Assembly: GCA_947258435.1 (NCBI GenBank)
Contig: CAMYID010000007.1
Location: forward strand, 1-64,000
DNA from: an uncultured Alphaproteobacteria bacterium
Lineage (GTDB): Bacteria; Pseudomonadota; Alphaproteobacteria; UBA11222
DNA: 64,000 nt
Direction of reading: 5' to 3'
Shown: in pieces, positions 11,106 through 20,607 of the stretch
How positions within the stretch are numbered: the stretch's first letter is position 1
Layout of the letters: every line of letters begins with the position of its first letter
Made by a program: the position numbers and the translations under genes
The notes under the pieces: model-generated
Told to the model about the DNA's origin: nothing
The model's input: the letters and a program-made list of their open reading frames with translations, nothing else
The model's database searches: none

Positions 11106-11131
11106 CAAAAAAGTGGGCCGCTGGCCCACTT
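11106..11131 (-). terminator. Strong rho-independent terminator after trmB
   Basis: AGTGGGCC pairs perfectly with GGCCCACT around a 3-nt loop and is followed directly by TTTTTTG on the minus strand. It ends the metK-trmB side of transcription 138 bases after the trmB stop. The rimP-nusA operon therefore needs its own promoter between about 11105 and 11010. Confidence 0.93.
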
Positions 11132-11268
11132 CGATTTCCCGCCCAAAGTGCTACTTCAGGATATATCTACTTTGTTCATCATAACAAGATCCCCTGCGCA
11201 TTCAAGCGGTTTCACATACACCTCTGCCGGGAAAGCGATATGACAGGGCCAGGGACGCGCCAACGGTC

Positions 11269-11970
11269 TCAGATGCGCCGGAAGCGCAGAAACTTTCCCT
11301 GTCGCCCGACAGCCGCAGCCTTTCTTTCATATTTCGTGGCCGGCCAGTCATCGGGGCGGATCTGCCAGTCGCGCGGGCAGTCAGCCATCCAGGCAAAATC
11401 CGCTCTGCCGCGAAACATCGCAAGCGTCCAGCGAATATAATCGTCAATATCGCTGGCAAAACGCAACTCGGCGCCCGGATGCATCAACCGCGCCAGCGCA
11501 TCGATATTCTCATGAGAGATAAAACGCCGTTTATGGTGCTTTTTCTTGGGCCATGGGTCGGGAAACAAAATAAAGATACGGCTGATGCAGCCATCGGGTA
11601 AGCGGCGGAAAATTTGCCGCGCATCGTCGGGATGTACGATGATATTCTCCAGATCGTCGGCGGCAACCTGCATCAGCAGGCCGGCGACACCCGGCTCATA
11701 CGGTTCGCAGCCAATAAACCCGATATCGGGATTGTTTTTTGCCTGCCAGGCCAGATGCCCACCATCGCCAAAACCGATCTCAAGCCAAAGCGCCTCAAAG
11801 CGCCGGCTGAACAGATTGTAAGGATCGGAAACGGGTGCATCGGCTTGCGGAAAAAGCAGTGTGGGCAGCAGCGTTTCCAGCAATTGCTGTCGTTGCTTGC
11901 GCAACCGATGCCCTTTTTTACGCCCGTGCAGTTTCGGCCGGGTAGGGACTGAACTATCCTGCAATGGCAT
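11269..11970 (-). CDS. trmB: tRNA (guanine-N7-)-methyltransferase
   Basis: TrmB methylates G46 in the tRNA variable loop using SAM. The 233-residue protein has an N-terminal basic segment (RPKLHGRKKGHRLRKQ), the SAM-binding motif LEIGFGDGGHL near residue 65, FIGCEPYEPG, and the family signature FPDPWPKKKHHKRR. It lies next to metK, which makes its co-substrate, but a terminator-like hairpin separates the two. The start-codon region is unusual: a 16-bp tandem duplication covers the ATG (see 11966-11997). Confidence 0.96.
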   Translation of the reverse strand: MPLQDSSVPTRPKLHGRKKGHRLRKQRQQLLETLLPTLLFPQADAPVSDPYNLFSRRFEALWLEIGFGDGGHLAWQAKNNPDIGFIGCEPYEPGVAGLLMQVAADDLENIIVHPDDARQIFRRLPDGCISRIFILFPDPWPKKKHHKRRFISHENIDALARLMHPGAELRFASDIDDYIRWTLAMFRGRADFAWMADCPRDWQIRPDDWPATKYERKAAAVGRQGKFLRFRRI

Positions 11971-11997
11971 GTTGTGACCGGGGCATGTTGTGACCGG
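11966..11997. repeat. Perfect 16-bp tandem duplication over the trmB start
   Basis: The 16-mer ggcatgttgtgaccgg occurs twice in direct succession, at 11966-11981 and 11982-11997. Each copy holds an ATG on the minus strand. The copy at 11970 is the trmB start. The upstream ATG at 11986 is in another frame and opens a 10-codon reading frame that stops just inside trmB. Confidence 0.95.
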
Positions 11998-11998
11998 T

Positions 11999-12031
11999 AA
12001 AATTGTCGGGCAGCCGTGAATGACTGCCCGA
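11999..12031 (-). terminator. Hairpin terminator after metK
   Basis: TCGGGCAG pairs with CTGCCCGA (12031-12006, 10-nt loop) and is followed on the minus strand by CAATTTTACC. It begins 15 bases after the metK stop. The U-tract is short, so read-through into trmB is likely. Confidence 0.6.
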
Positions 12032-12046
12032 ATGAGCGCTATGGGG

Positions 12047-13213
12047 TTAACTCAGTGCGGCGCGCAATGCCCCGACAAGATCGGTTTTCTCCCATGAAAA
12101 ACCGCCATCGGCTTCCGGCTCGCGACCAAAATGCCCGTAAGCTGCGGTGCGGCCATAGATCGGGCGTGCAAGGCCCAGCCCCTCGATGATGCCGCGCGGA
12201 CTGAGATCGGCAACCTCGGCAATCGCTTTTTCAAGCTTTGCTTCATCGACATTGCCCGTGCCATGCAGATCAACATAGATGGCCAGCGGTTTGGACACGC
12301 CGATTGCGTAGGCAAGCTGGATTGTGCACCGCTCGGCAAGTTCGGCCGCAACAACGTTCTTGGCCAGATAGCGGGCGGCATAGGCGGCGGACCGGTCGAC
12401 TTTCGTCGGGTCTTTACCTGAGAATGCGCCGCCGCCATGAGGTGCTGCGCCGCCATAGGTATCGACAATGATCTTTCGCCCGGTCAGGCCGGCATCGCCA
12501 TCGGGTCCGCCGATCACGAATGTGCCGGTGGGATTGACGTAAAATTCTTCCTCAGGGCACATCCAGCCGTCCGGTAGAACGCTTTCGACATAGGGGCGAA
12601 CGATTTCGCGTACCGCCTCCTGGCTCAACCCGTCCTGATGCTGGGTCGAGACGACGACCGAGGTCGCACGTACCGGCTTGCCATCGACATATTGCAGTGT
12701 CACCTGGCTTTTTGAATCCGGGGCCAGGCCAGGCTCTTTACCCGAATGCCGCGCCTCCGCCAGTGCGCGCAGGATCTGGTGCGAATAAAGTATCGGTGCG
12801 GGCATCAGCATATCGGTCTCGCGGCAGGCATAACCGAACATAATGCCCTGATCACCGGCACCGACATCCTTGTTCCCGGCAGCATCCACCCCCTGCGCGA
12901 TGTTGGCGGACTGCGCATGCAACCGCACCATCACTTCCGCATTGGCGTGATGAAACCCATCCTGCTCATAGCCGATTTTCTCGACTGTGGCGCGTGCGAT
13001 CTCCTCGATCCGGTCGTGGGAGACTTCCGGGCCGCGTACTTCACCAGCCAGCACGATCAGGTTGGTGGTTGTCAGCGTCTCGCAAGCAACGCGGGAATTG
13101 GGGTCGAGCGACAAAAACTCATCGACAACCGCATCGGAAATCATATCGCAGATTTTGTCAGGATGGCCTTCCGAGACCGATTCACTTGTAAAGAGATAAT
13201 CACCCCTGGGCAC
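12047..13213 (-). CDS. metK: S-adenosylmethionine synthase
   Basis: MetK condenses methionine and ATP into SAM. The 388-residue protein has the three-fold MAT domain structure with [15 protein letters not shown] at residues 9-23, the [12 protein letters not shown] signature near 120 and [19 protein letters not shown] near 260. The start is a GTG at 13213 with GGGAGG about 8 bases upstream, giving the N-terminus [10 protein letters not shown]. It lies downstream of an XRE regulator, separated by a 122-bp leader with hairpins. Confidence 0.98.
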   Translation of the reverse strand: MPRGDYLFTSESVSEGHPDKICDMISDAVVDEFLSLDPNSRVACETLTTTNLIVLAGEVRGPEVSHDRIEEIARATVEKIGYEQDGFHHANAEVMVRLHAQSANIAQGVDAAGNKDVGAGDQGIMFGYACRETDMLMPAPILYSHQILRALAEARHSGKEPGLAPDSKSQVTLQYVDGKPVRATSVVVSTQHQDGLSQEAVREIVRPYVESVLPDGWMCPEEEFYVNPTGTFVIGGPDGDAGLTGRKIIVDTYGGAAPHGGGAFSGKDPTKVDRSAAYAARYLAKNVVAAELAERCTIQLAYAIGVSKPLAIYVDLHGTGNVDEAKLEKAIAEVADLSPRGIIEGLGLARPIYGRTAAYGHFGREPEADGGFSWEKTDLVGALRAALS

Positions 13214-13335
13214 CTATACCGCCTCCCAATAAATTGATGTCGTCATTGTGCGACACATAGCATTGATCATACCGCCCTTGCCATGCCTAATGGCAAAGGT
13301 TGAAATCGTCGGATAACACGCCTGATGCGTGATGG
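13214..13335 (-). promoter_or_regulatory. metK leader with hairpins
   Basis: Reading toward metK, a small stem (CACGC/GCGTG, 13331-13317) lies just past the regulator stop, then a 7-bp stem TTGCCAT/ATGGCAA (13296-13278, 5-nt loop) that a bulge would extend. The ribosome-binding site GGGAGG is at the end. SAM-responsive leaders are known upstream of metK in other alphaproteobacteria, but I do not recognise the conserved core of SAM-II, SAM-V or SAM/SAH elements here, so the regulatory role is speculative. Confidence 0.3.
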
Positions 13336-13758
13336 TCACTCCACTGGTTCGGCGTCGTTGCTTTCAGCAAGCGATTTGACCAGATCGACGATACGGCGCC
13401 GCACATCGGCATTGTCGATCCGCGAAAACGAACGGTTCAGCTGCACCCCTTCAGGCGTGCTGACGAAATCCATAATCATCGGGGTCGAATCATTCTCCGA
13501 AAATCCAGCGGATTCTCCCGCAGCTTCTACCGGCATATCGTCGAAGAAGAACTGGACTGAAACGCCCAGTAGCTGGGAAATTTTATATAATCGGCTGGAG
13601 CCGATCCGATTGGCACCTTTTTCATATTTCTGAATTTGCTGGAACGTAAGGTTCAGCGCTTCCCCAAGCTTTTCCTGACTCATCCCGATTAACATGCGGC
13701 GCAACCGCACGCGGCTGCCCACATGGACATCAATTGGGTCCGGTATTTTCTTGATCAC
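13336..13758 (-). CDS. XRE family helix-turn-helix regulator
   Basis: The 140-residue protein has an N-terminal Cro/CI-type helix-turn-helix (GSRVRLRRMLIGMSQEKLGE, then LTFQQIQKYEKGANRI) at residues 14-65 and an uncharacterised C-terminal part. Homologues between lnt and metK are a fixed feature of alphaproteobacteria; in rhizobia the relatives (PraR/PhrR type) affect surface attachment and quorum sensing. Which genes it controls here is unknown. The start is a GTG at 13758 with AGG upstream. Its position just before metK suggests co-transcription. Confidence 0.88.
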   Translation of the reverse strand: MIKKIPDPIDVHVGSRVRLRRMLIGMSQEKLGEALNLTFQQIQKYEKGANRIGSSRLYKISQLLGVSVQFFFDDMPVEAAGESAGFSENDSTPMIMDFVSTPEGVQLNRSFSRIDNADVRRRIVDLVKSLAESNDAEPVE

Positions 13759-13854
13759 GTTTTATTACCTGCAAATTCTTAACAGACACGCATACAGCAT
13801 ATCTATGTATGATTCTGCTTACCGAGGGGTCAAGTCAGAATTCTTAATTTCCCG

Positions 13855-15552
13855 TTATGCGTGTATATTGCGGGAATTCTTCTCTCGCTTTCGTAAAATT
13901 GTAAAGAGTATGAGCACGAAAAATGACAGAAGCAGAAGCGGTATGTCCTGATATAGCGCGTAGGGGGGGCGTGCGACCGGTTTTGGCAGTTTTGCGTCCA
14001 GTATGCCGGTCTGGTTGAGTGGCAGGGCCTGCAGAACGCTGCCCGATGGCGAGATAACGGCCGAAATACCGTTATTTGCCGACCGGATTACCGGAACACC
14101 TTCTTCTACCGCGCGCAGCCTTGCCTGTGCCAGATGTTGCGGCGGGCCCGATGTATCGCCAAACCAGGCATCATTTGTCAGATTGACGATCCAGCCAGGG
14201 GGCTGGGTGGGGTCCGTCACGGCAGCGGGAAAAATTATTTCATAACAGATTAGCGGACTGACAGGGGGCAGCCTGTCAAGACGCAGGGTTTGCGGCCCCG
14301 GGCCCGGCGCGAAGGCGCCGATATCGTTCGTCAGCTTCCTTAAGCCGATCGCCGACAAAAGCGATCTGAACGGCAGATATTCCCCAAACGGGACGAGGTG
14401 GAATTTGTCATAGCGTGCATGAATTTCGCCATCCCCGCCGATAAACAGAATGCTGTTATGGACGGGGCGGTTCTCTACCTCACCCGCGGCAACTGCCATA
14501 TGTCTGTCAGACAGGCGCGGACTGCCGGTAACCAGAAGCCCGTCCCGGGGCAGGAGCTTGCCGATTGCGCGCAACGCCTCGGGCTGTTCGCCCAGGAAAA
14601 AGGGGGTAGCTGCTTCCGGCCAGACAATAATTTGCGGCGGCGTCACGCCGGGAAGCTGCGAAAGCTGAAGCAGCTTTTCAAAATGGGCGCGCCGGTTGCC
14701 CGGCACCCATTTTTCCTGTTGCGCGATACTGGGCTGCACGATGCGTAGCGAGATATCGGGCTTGTCGTCCGTCATGCTGCGATCGACGATCTGTTGCGTG
14801 CGCCAGACGCCCCAGCCGACAAGCACAAGCGCAGAAAGCGGAATGATCGCCATCAGGATCCGTCCGTCCGCGCGTTTCAATTGGTCACCAGGCAACAGGG
14901 CAGGCAAACAGGCCAGCAGCAGCGTGAAGAAGCCAAGCCCGTATACGCCGACAAGTGCCGCCCCCTGCGCCATGCCGCCGTGCAACAGGCTGTTGCCGGT
15001 CCAGATATAGCCCAGCGAATGCCACGGAAAGCCGGTCAGAACATGACCGCGCAGCCATTCAAGCAGGAACCAGGCAACTGCCAGCAGCATAATTCGCACC
15101 GGTCGGTCGGGATCCCAGAACAACCCCGCAAGGCCGAGGGCAAGGCCTGTGAAAAGCGCAAGGCCGGCGGGCAGGGCGATCACGGCAAGCGGGATGAAAT
15201 GCGCAAATTTGTCTGCTTCAACAAGCAGTGCAAAGCCGATCCAGTAAAGCCCCGATACGAAATAGCCGAACCCGAACCACCAGCCGATCAGCCCCGCGCG
15301 TAACAGGCGGCGCTTCGCCCCCCTCTCATATCCGCCATCAAGTGCCCAGATCAAAAGCGGCAGGGTGACAAAAATCACCGGTGTCAGGAAGAACGGGGGA
15401 TGCGCCAGGCTGGTCATGGCACCGCAAAGCCCGATGATGAAATAGCGCAGCAACCATACCCTGCGCCCGGCCGCGCGGTGCCGGAAATTAAGCCAGCCGC
15501 CTATACCGCCATCGTGTGGCGGCCAGGCTGAATGTGTCTTGCCGCGGGGCAC
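13855..15552 (-). CDS. lnt: Apolipoprotein N-acyltransferase
   Basis: Lnt adds the third acyl chain to lipoproteins in the inner membrane. The 565-residue protein has about eight hydrophobic segments in the first half and a C-terminal segment at the end, with a periplasmic nitrilase-like domain between. The catalytic triad can be placed: Glu in VWPEAATPF, a Lys in RYDKFHLVPFGEY, and Cys in LICYEIIFP. It starts with a GTG at 15552, only 3 bases after the corC-type gene, so the two are translated together. The basic N-terminal 30 residues are poorly conserved and the true start could be a little later. Confidence 0.96.
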   Translation of the reverse strand: MPRGKTHSAWPPHDGGIGGWLNFRHRAAGRRVWLLRYFIIGLCGAMTSLAHPPFFLTPVIFVTLPLLIWALDGGYERGAKRRLLRAGLIGWWFGFGYFVSGLYWIGFALLVEADKFAHFIPLAVIALPAGLALFTGLALGLAGLFWDPDRPVRIMLLAVAWFLLEWLRGHVLTGFPWHSLGYIWTGNSLLHGGMAQGAALVGVYGLGFFTLLLACLPALLPGDQLKRADGRILMAIIPLSALVLVGWGVWRTQQIVDRSMTDDKPDISLRIVQPSIAQQEKWVPGNRRAHFEKLLQLSQLPGVTPPQIIVWPEAATPFFLGEQPEALRAIGKLLPRDGLLVTGSPRLSDRHMAVAAGEVENRPVHNSILFIGGDGEIHARYDKFHLVPFGEYLPFRSLLSAIGLRKLTNDIGAFAPGPGPQTLRLDRLPPVSPLICYEIIFPAAVTDPTQPPGWIVNLTNDAWFGDTSGPPQHLAQARLRAVEEGVPVIRSANNGISAVISPSGSVLQALPLNQTGILDAKLPKPVARPPYALYQDIPLLLLSFFVLILFTILRKREKNSRNIHA

Positions 15553-15555
15553 CGC

Positions 15556-16470
15556 TCAGCCCGTCTCACCGACCGATGATTCCTCTGGCTGAATATAGAC
15601 ACGCAATCGCTTGACCGTGCGTGGGTCCGCGTCGAGCACTTCAAATTCCACCCCGCTGGGATGCACCGCCAGTTCGCCCCGCTGCGGCAGATGGCCGAGC
15701 AACGCCGACACAAGTCCGCCCAGCGTTTCGGCGTAATCTTCCTTGCTATCGGGTGTCAGGCTGAGTCCTGTCGCTGCTTCGAGTTCGGGTACCTCGACCC
15801 GCGCATCCGCCTCATAGAGCGTATCGCTGACCTGCGTCAGCATCGGCCCTTCCTCATCATGCTCATCGCGAATTTCGCCGACGATTTCCTCGACAAGATC
15901 CTCGATCGTCAAGAGCCCGTCCGTGCCGCCATACTCGTCGATCACAAGCGCCATATGGGTGCGTGTGTCGCGCATCTTCAACAGCAGATCGACAACCGGC
16001 ATGGAAGGGGGAACAAACAGGACATCGCGCTGGATGGCCGCCAGCGAAAATTTCTGCTGCGCATCAGCCTCCACATTGAACCAGCGGCGCACAAGGTCCT
16101 TGATATGCACCATGCCGACAGGCTCATCCAGTGTATGCCGGTAAATCGGCAGTCGCGAATGCGCCGCCTGATTGAATGTCGCGACAAGTTCCTCGAGTTT
16201 TGTGCCGATTTCCACGGCAATGATATCGGCGCGGGGGACCATGACATCCTCCACCCGGCGATCGCCCACCGCAATCACATTACGCAGCATCTGCCGTTCT
16301 GCGAGGGTAAAGTCCGTTGAATCCTCAAGATGCTCTTCAATGACGACTTCGATCGACTGGCGCAGGCTTTCGTTGCGCGGCCGGAACAGCGCCCAAAGTT
16401 TTTCCATCAGGCTGCGTTGCGCGCTCGCGGTGCCGTTTTGCTGGTCCTTTTGTATTATTGTATCCGCCAT
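15556..16470 (-). CDS. CorC/HlyC family CBS-domain protein
   Basis: The 304-residue protein carries two CBS domains (from DVMVPRADIIAVE to the DEYGGTDGLLTIEDLVEEIVGEI block, residues about 75-200) and a C-terminal CorC_HlyC domain. It has no transmembrane part. Relatives (YbeX/CorC) are linked to Mg/Co efflux or ribosome metabolism, and its neighbour ybeY agrees with the ybeZ-ybeY-ybeX-lnt cluster of other proteobacteria. The exact role is unsettled. Start ATG 16470. Confidence 0.92.
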   Translation of the reverse strand: MADTIIQKDQQNGTASAQRSLMEKLWALFRPRNESLRQSIEVVIEEHLEDSTDFTLAERQMLRNVIAVGDRRVEDVMVPRADIIAVEIGTKLEELVATFNQAAHSRLPIYRHTLDEPVGMVHIKDLVRRWFNVEADAQQKFSLAAIQRDVLFVPPSMPVVDLLLKMRDTRTHMALVIDEYGGTDGLLTIEDLVEEIVGEIRDEHDEEGPMLTQVSDTLYEADARVEVPELEAATGLSLTPDSKEDYAETLGGLVSALLGHLPQRGELAVHPSGVEFEVLDADPRTVKRLRVYIQPEESSVGETG

Positions 16471-16488
16471 GATGCGCGGTCTGATCCT

Positions 16489-16995
16489 TTAACCCGATGA
16501 TGCCGTGCGGACCGGATCCGCATAAGGGTCGGCAACCCCCAATTGTGCCAGTATGCGGCTTTCCCACGCTTCCATCTGTTCAGCTTCCGCGTCATTCTGA
16601 TGGTCAAGGCCGAAAAGATGCAAGACCCCGTGTACGATCAGATGCGATAAATGATCCGATAAACTCTTGTCGGCTTCCGCAGCCTCGCGCGTCACGGTCT
16701 GGAAACCAATGATGATATCCCCAAGCATGACGCCGCCATCGCATGGTTCCTCCCCGGCCGGAAACGCCAATACATTGGTTGGCTTGTCAATGCCACGAAA
16801 TTGTTTGTTCAGCTGTCGGAGTGTCGCGTCATCGGCAAGCGCGATGCTGAGTTCAATATTGGCAGGCACCCCGTCGCAGCCGGCTGACAGACAGGCCTTT
16901 GCGGTCTGTTCGGCTGTATGCTGAACAAGTGCCGGCGCCTCATCGACAGCCTCTGTCCATTCAGGGCATAAGAGCGCAATGTCAATCTGCATCAT
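16489..16995 (-). CDS. ybeY: Endoribonuclease/rRNA maturation factor YbeY
   Basis: YbeY is a metal-dependent RNase in 16S rRNA 3'-end maturation and ribosome quality control. The zinc motif [11 protein letters not shown] gives His122, His126 and His132. The open frame extends up to 17184, but that extension lies within phoH in another frame and is low in complexity. The ATG at 16995 (MMQIDIAL) gives 168 residues, the family length, and overlaps the phoH stop by 14 bases, which fits coupled translation. Confidence 0.94.
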   Translation of the reverse strand: MMQIDIALLCPEWTEAVDEAPALVQHTAEQTAKACLSAGCDGVPANIELSIALADDATLRQLNKQFRGIDKPTNVLAFPAGEEPCDGGVMLGDIIIGFQTVTREAAEADKSLSDHLSHLIVHGVLHLFGLDHQNDAEAEQMEAWESRILAQLGVADPYADPVRTASSG

Positions 16996-18058
16996 CGCTT
17001 GAGTGCGCGGGCGCGCTGCGCGGCCGGCGCTGTCTGTTGCCGGCGGGTTTCCCCTTGCCGGGCTGTGGCTGGCTGTCATAGGCCTGTACGATGCGGCTGA
17101 CAAGCGGATGGCGTACAACGTCGGAATGGGAGAAGCGCACAAACTCAAGCCCCTCGATACCATCGAGTATCTGCATGGCGTCACTGAGCCCCGAATAGGT
17201 GCCTGGCGGCAAATCGGTCTGGCTGGGGTCGCCGGTTACAACCATCTGCGAATTCTCCCCCAGCCGGGTCAGGAACATTTTCAGCTGCATCGGCGTGCAG
17301 TTTTGCGCTTCGTCCAGAATGATGAACGAGTTGGTCAGCGTACGCCCGCGCATAAAGGCCAGGGGCGCGACCTCGATTTCCCCGCTTGAGAGCTTCCGTT
17401 CGATCTGATCGCCTGAATACATGTCATGCAGCGCGTCATACAAGGGGCGCAAATAGGGATCGATCTTCTCTTTCATGTCGCCGGGCAGAAAGCCGAGCCT
17501 TTCGCCGGCCTCGACCGCCGGGCGCGACAGGATCAGCCTGTCGACCTTGCCTTCCGCCAGTTTGGAGACGCCGAATGCGACGGCAAGATATGTCTTGCCG
17601 GTACCCGCCGGGCCCAGCCCGAAAACAAGATCCTCCGACTTCAGTGCCTGGATATAGCGCGCCTGTGTCGGCGAGCGTGGGGTGATCTGACGACGCCGGA
17701 GTTTGATCTGCAGATTCTGGCTGGCGCTGGCATAACTTGTACTCGTGTCGTCAGCCATACGGATTGCACCATTGATATCGGCGGCGGACAGGTTCATGCC
17801 GCCCAATGCGCTGCGATACAGGTCGCGCAGAATATCGGCGGCCGTCACCCGCGCCTCATGCGGTCCGGTGATCAGCAACCGGTTGCCGCGCGGTACGCAG
17901 GCAACGCCCAAACGATCCTCAATGATCGCAAGATGGCGGTCATGTTCGCCGTAAAGTTCAGGCAGGATGCGGTTTTCATCGAATTCGAGGATCAGCTCAT
18001 TGGGATTGTCCGCCAGCCGAACATCCTGATCCCCGGCAATTTTGGGTGAGATGCTCAA
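16982..18058 (-). CDS. PhoH-family ATPase (YbeZ type)
   Basis: This is a PhoH-like P-loop NTPase, the usual partner of YbeY in RNA metabolism. Walker [13 protein letters not shown], the Walker B segment FIILDEAQN and [13 protein letters not shown] are clear. The C-terminal tail is basic and Pro-rich. The frame is open from an ATG at 18151, which would overlap miaB by 62 bases. The TTG at 18058 has AAGGGG six bases before it, starts 31 bases past miaB and gives 358 residues beginning at SISPKIAG, so it is preferred. Confidence 0.92.
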   Translation of the reverse strand: MSISPKIAGDQDVRLADNPNELILEFDENRILPELYGEHDRHLAIIEDRLGVACVPRGNRLLITGPHEARVTAADILRDLYRSALGGMNLSAADINGAIRMADDTSTSYASASQNLQIKLRRRQITPRSPTQARYIQALKSEDLVFGLGPAGTGKTYLAVAFGVSKLAEGKVDRLILSRPAVEAGERLGFLPGDMKEKIDPYLRPLYDALHDMYSGDQIERKLSSGEIEVAPLAFMRGRTLTNSFIILDEAQNCTPMQLKMFLTRLGENSQMVVTGDPSQTDLPPGTYSGLSDAMQILDGIEGLEFVRFSHSDVVRHPLVSRIVQAYDSQPQPGKGKPAGNRQRRPRSAPAHSSDDAD

Positions 18059-18089
18059 AGCATACCCCTTATCTTGCCGTTCAGCCCCG

Positions 18090-19481
18090 TCATGCGCGGG
18101 CACCGGCTTGCCGCGTGCTGTCCAGCGGGGTGGCGTCGCGATCAACGACACGTGTTCCTGACAGGCTGTTCGCGCTATGTGCGGTAATGCGCACCTGGGT
18201 GATGTTACCGATCAGATCTGCGGTTCCTTCGATATGTACCGGCTGCAGATAAGGGCTGCGCCCCACGATTTGGCCGGCGCCCCGGCCGGGCTTTTCAAAT
18301 AGTATATCGAAATCCTGGCCGACGCACGCGGCATTAAACGCCTGCTGCTGTTCATTCAAAAGCTGTTGCAATATCTGCAGCCGGTCGGATTTTTCGGCCT
18401 CATCTATCTGATAGGGCATCGCAGCCGCCGGCGTGCCCGGACGTGCGCTGTATTTGAACGAATAGGCCTGCGCAAAACCGACGTTGGCGACAAGTTCCAT
18501 GGTCGCCTCGAAATCGCGCTGGTTTTCGCCGGGAAATCCGACAATGAAATCCGATGACAGGGCGATATCGGGGCGCGCGGCGCGAATTTGCTCGACAAGT
18601 GCGAGATATTCAGCTGCCGTGTGCCGGCGGTTCATTGCCTCAAGAACCCGGTCCGAGCCTGACTGCACCGGCAAGTGCAGATAAGGCATTAATTGCGGCA
18701 CCTCGGCATGGGCACTGATCAGGTCCCGATCCATTTCGCTGGGATAGCTGGTGGTGTAGCGGATGCGTTCAATTCCCGAAATCCCGGCAATCTCACGGAT
18801 CAGCCGCCCCAGGCTCCAGTTGCGGCCATCCGCCGCTTCCCCGTGATAGGCGTTGACATTCTGACCAAGCAGGGTGATCTCGCGCACCCCCGCACCCGCC
18901 AGCCTGCGCGCCTCGGCCAGCACATCGGGAACCGGTCGGGAAAATTCCGCCCCCCGCGTATAGGGAACGACGCAATAGGTGCAGAACTTGTCGCAGCCTT
19001 CCTGCACGGTCAGGAAGGCTGTCACCCCGCCATGGTTGCCTGCGCTGTTCAGCGTGTCGAACTTTTCCTCCACCGGAAAGTCGGTCTCGACGATCTTGCG
19101 GCGCGCGCCCTCACGGTCGAGTTGGGCAAGCATTTCGGGCAGGCGATGGTAGGTTTGCGGCCCGAAGACCATATCGACAACCGGCGCGCGGCGGATGATT
19201 TCACTGCCTTCCGCCTGCGCAACGCAGCCCGCCACGGCAATTGTCATGTCAGAACCCTGCGCGCGGCGCGCCTGCTGTGTGCGGCGCATCCGGCCCAGTT
19301 CGGAATAGACTTTCTCAGCCGCCTTTTCGCGAATATGGCAGGTGTTCAGAATGACGAGATCCGCCTCATCGGGCTGATCGGCCAGGCTATAGCCATGCGG
19401 ACTCAGAATGTCTGCCATCCTTTCGGAATCATAGACATTCATCTGGCAACCGTAAGTCTTGATGAACAGCTTCTTTGGCAA
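18090..19481 (-). CDS. miaB: tRNA-2-methylthio-N6-dimethylallyladenosine synthase
   Basis: MiaB is a radical-SAM enzyme that adds methylthio to i6A37 in tRNA. Its 463 residues contain the N-terminal [4Fe-4S] cysteines C12, C48 and C86, the radical-SAM triad C163/C167/C170 (CDKFCTYC), and a C-terminal TRAM domain. It is the first gene of a minus-strand series with phoH and ybeY, and a candidate promoter lies about 95 bases upstream. Confidence 0.98.
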   Translation of the reverse strand: MPKKLFIKTYGCQMNVYDSERMADILSPHGYSLADQPDEADLVILNTCHIREKAAEKVYSELGRMRRTQQARRAQGSDMTIAVAGCVAQAEGSEIIRRAPVVDMVFGPQTYHRLPEMLAQLDREGARRKIVETDFPVEEKFDTLNSAGNHGGVTAFLTVQEGCDKFCTYCVVPYTRGAEFSRPVPDVLAEARRLAGAGVREITLLGQNVNAYHGEAADGRNWSLGRLIREIAGISGIERIRYTTSYPSEMDRDLISAHAEVPQLMPYLHLPVQSGSDRVLEAMNRRHTAAEYLALVEQIRAARPDIALSSDFIVGFPGENQRDFEATMELVANVGFAQAYSFKYSARPGTPAAAMPYQIDEAEKSDRLQILQQLLNEQQQAFNAACVGQDFDILFEKPGRGAGQIVGRSPYLQPVHIEGTADLIGNITQVRITAHSANSLSGTRVVDRDATPLDSTRQAGARA

Positions 19482-19575
19482 TTTGACGCGGTATTACAGC
19501 ACCGAAACGGCGGTTAACAATCAACCCGGTCTCAAAGCGGCATCTTCCGCCCGCCGAGTGATCCGGTTCCGGTGA

Positions 19576-19603
19576 ACAGTAGCACCGGCATGGTCTGTGT
19601 CAA
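19576..19603 (-). promoter_or_regulatory. Candidate sigma-70 promoter for miaB
   Basis: On the minus strand a perfect TTGACA (19603-19598) is followed after 16 bases by TACTGT (19581-19576). It lies in the 169-bp fur-miaB gap, about 95 bases before the miaB ATG, so the miaB-phoH-ybeY group can be expressed apart from fur. Confidence 0.5.
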
Positions 19604-19650
19604 GCAAATCGGCAAGGCCGGGGCAGGGGGCGGTTGCAGACGGTGTTTGC

Positions 19651-20073
19651 TCAGGAATTCTTCTTGCTGTCGATCGGCACACAATAGAGCTCAAGCCGAT
19701 GGCCAACCAGCTTGTAGCCCAGCCGCTCGGCGATTTCATGCTGCAGCTCCTCGATCTTCTTGTCGGTGAATTCAGTGACTTCGCCGCTTTGAATATCGAT
19801 CAGATGGTCATGATGTTTTTCAGGTGCCTGCTCATAGCGCGCGCGCCCATCGCCGAATTCGTGCCGTTCGAGGATGCCGGCTTCCTCAAACAGCCGGACG
19901 GTGCGATAGACGGTTGCGATACTGATCCTGGGATCTTTTTCGGAGGCGCGCTGATAGACCTCCTCGACATCGGGGTGGTCGTCGGCTTCGGAAAGCACCT
20001 GGGCAATCACCCGCCGCTGCGCGGTCATCCGCATGCCACGCTCTTCGCACATTTGCTCGATTTCCCGTGCCAT
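19651..20073 (-). CDS. fur: Fur-family metalloregulator
   Basis: The 140-residue repressor has the winged-helix domain (MTAQRRVIAQVL; ISIATVYRTVRLFEEAGI) and a dimerisation domain with metal ligands visible as His33, His87, His88, His90, Glu101 and His125. There is no CxxC zinc pair (only C9 and C131), the pattern of alphaproteobacterial Fur/Mur, several of which respond to manganese rather than iron; the metal cannot be decided here. The stop of rimI is 3 bases upstream, so rimI and fur are co-transcribed. Confidence 0.93.
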   Translation of the reverse strand: MAREIEQMCEERGMRMTAQRRVIAQVLSEADDHPDVEEVYQRASEKDPRISIATVYRTVRLFEEAGILERHEFGDGRARYEQAPEKHHDHLIDIQSGEVTEFTDKKIEELQHEIAERLGYKLVGHRLELYCVPIDSKKNS

Positions 20074-20076
20074 CGC

Positions 20077-20607
20077 CTAATCTCCTGTCGAATTCCCATT
20101 TTCCGATGCGGGATTTGCGTTCGGCAGCCGCCGCCGCATTACAATCGCATCTGTCCTTATACCGTTTTTTCCAACGGTCGTATAATAGTCCGGACGTCGG
20201 CCGACATCCGTAAATCCCTGTGCTGCATAAAGCGCAATGGCCGGGTGATTGTCCACTGCGACCTCCAAAAAAATTTCCGCAATTTGTTGTGCCGACAACC
20301 GCAGGAGATAGTCACCAAGAAGGGCGGTCGCTATGCCTGTGGCGCGTGCGGCCGGTATTACGCCGATGGTGATGATTTCGGCTTCCTGCGCGACTTGCCG
20401 ACCGACCAGAAATCCGACCGGTTCGCCGCGCACGGCGATCAGCCCCAGGCTGCCGGGCATGGCTAGCAGACGCGCCATGTCGCGCGCCGACCAGCCAGGT
20501 GTGAAACAGCGCGTATGTAATGCTGCAAGCAGGCCCATGCTGCCGGCATGCGCGATCTGTATTTCAGGCAATGATGCGGGGTGTCCGGGCATCGGGTAGT
20601 TTTGCAT
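20077..20607 (-). CDS. rimI: Ribosomal protein S18-alanine N-acetyltransferase
   Basis: This GNAT protein (176 residues) has the acetyl-CoA loop PAARATGIATALL and the RimI-like segment FLEVAVDNHPAIALYAAQGF. Its place between tsaB and fur supports RimI. The start at 20607 overlaps the tsaB end by 44 bases; a second ATG at 20592 (MPGHPASL) is also possible. RimI acetylates the N-terminus of S18, though homologues may act on other proteins. Confidence 0.88.
   Translation of the reverse strand: MQNYPMPGHPASLPEIQIAHAGSMGLLAALHTRCFTPGWSARDMARLLAMPGSLGLIAVRGEPVGFLVGRQVAQEAEIITIGVIPAARATGIATALLGDYLLRLSAQQIAEIFLEVAVDNHPAIALYAAQGFTDVGRRPDYYTTVGKNGIRTDAIVMRRRLPNANPASENGNSTGD

Noticed and set aside
13214-13335. 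SAM riboswitch of a named class before metK
   Set aside because: Hairpins exist, but the conserved cores of the known classes could not be recognised; recorded only as a structured leader.
16996-17184. N-terminal extension of YbeY
   Set aside because: The extension lies in another frame of phoH and the family always starts near MQIDI; a frame artefact.
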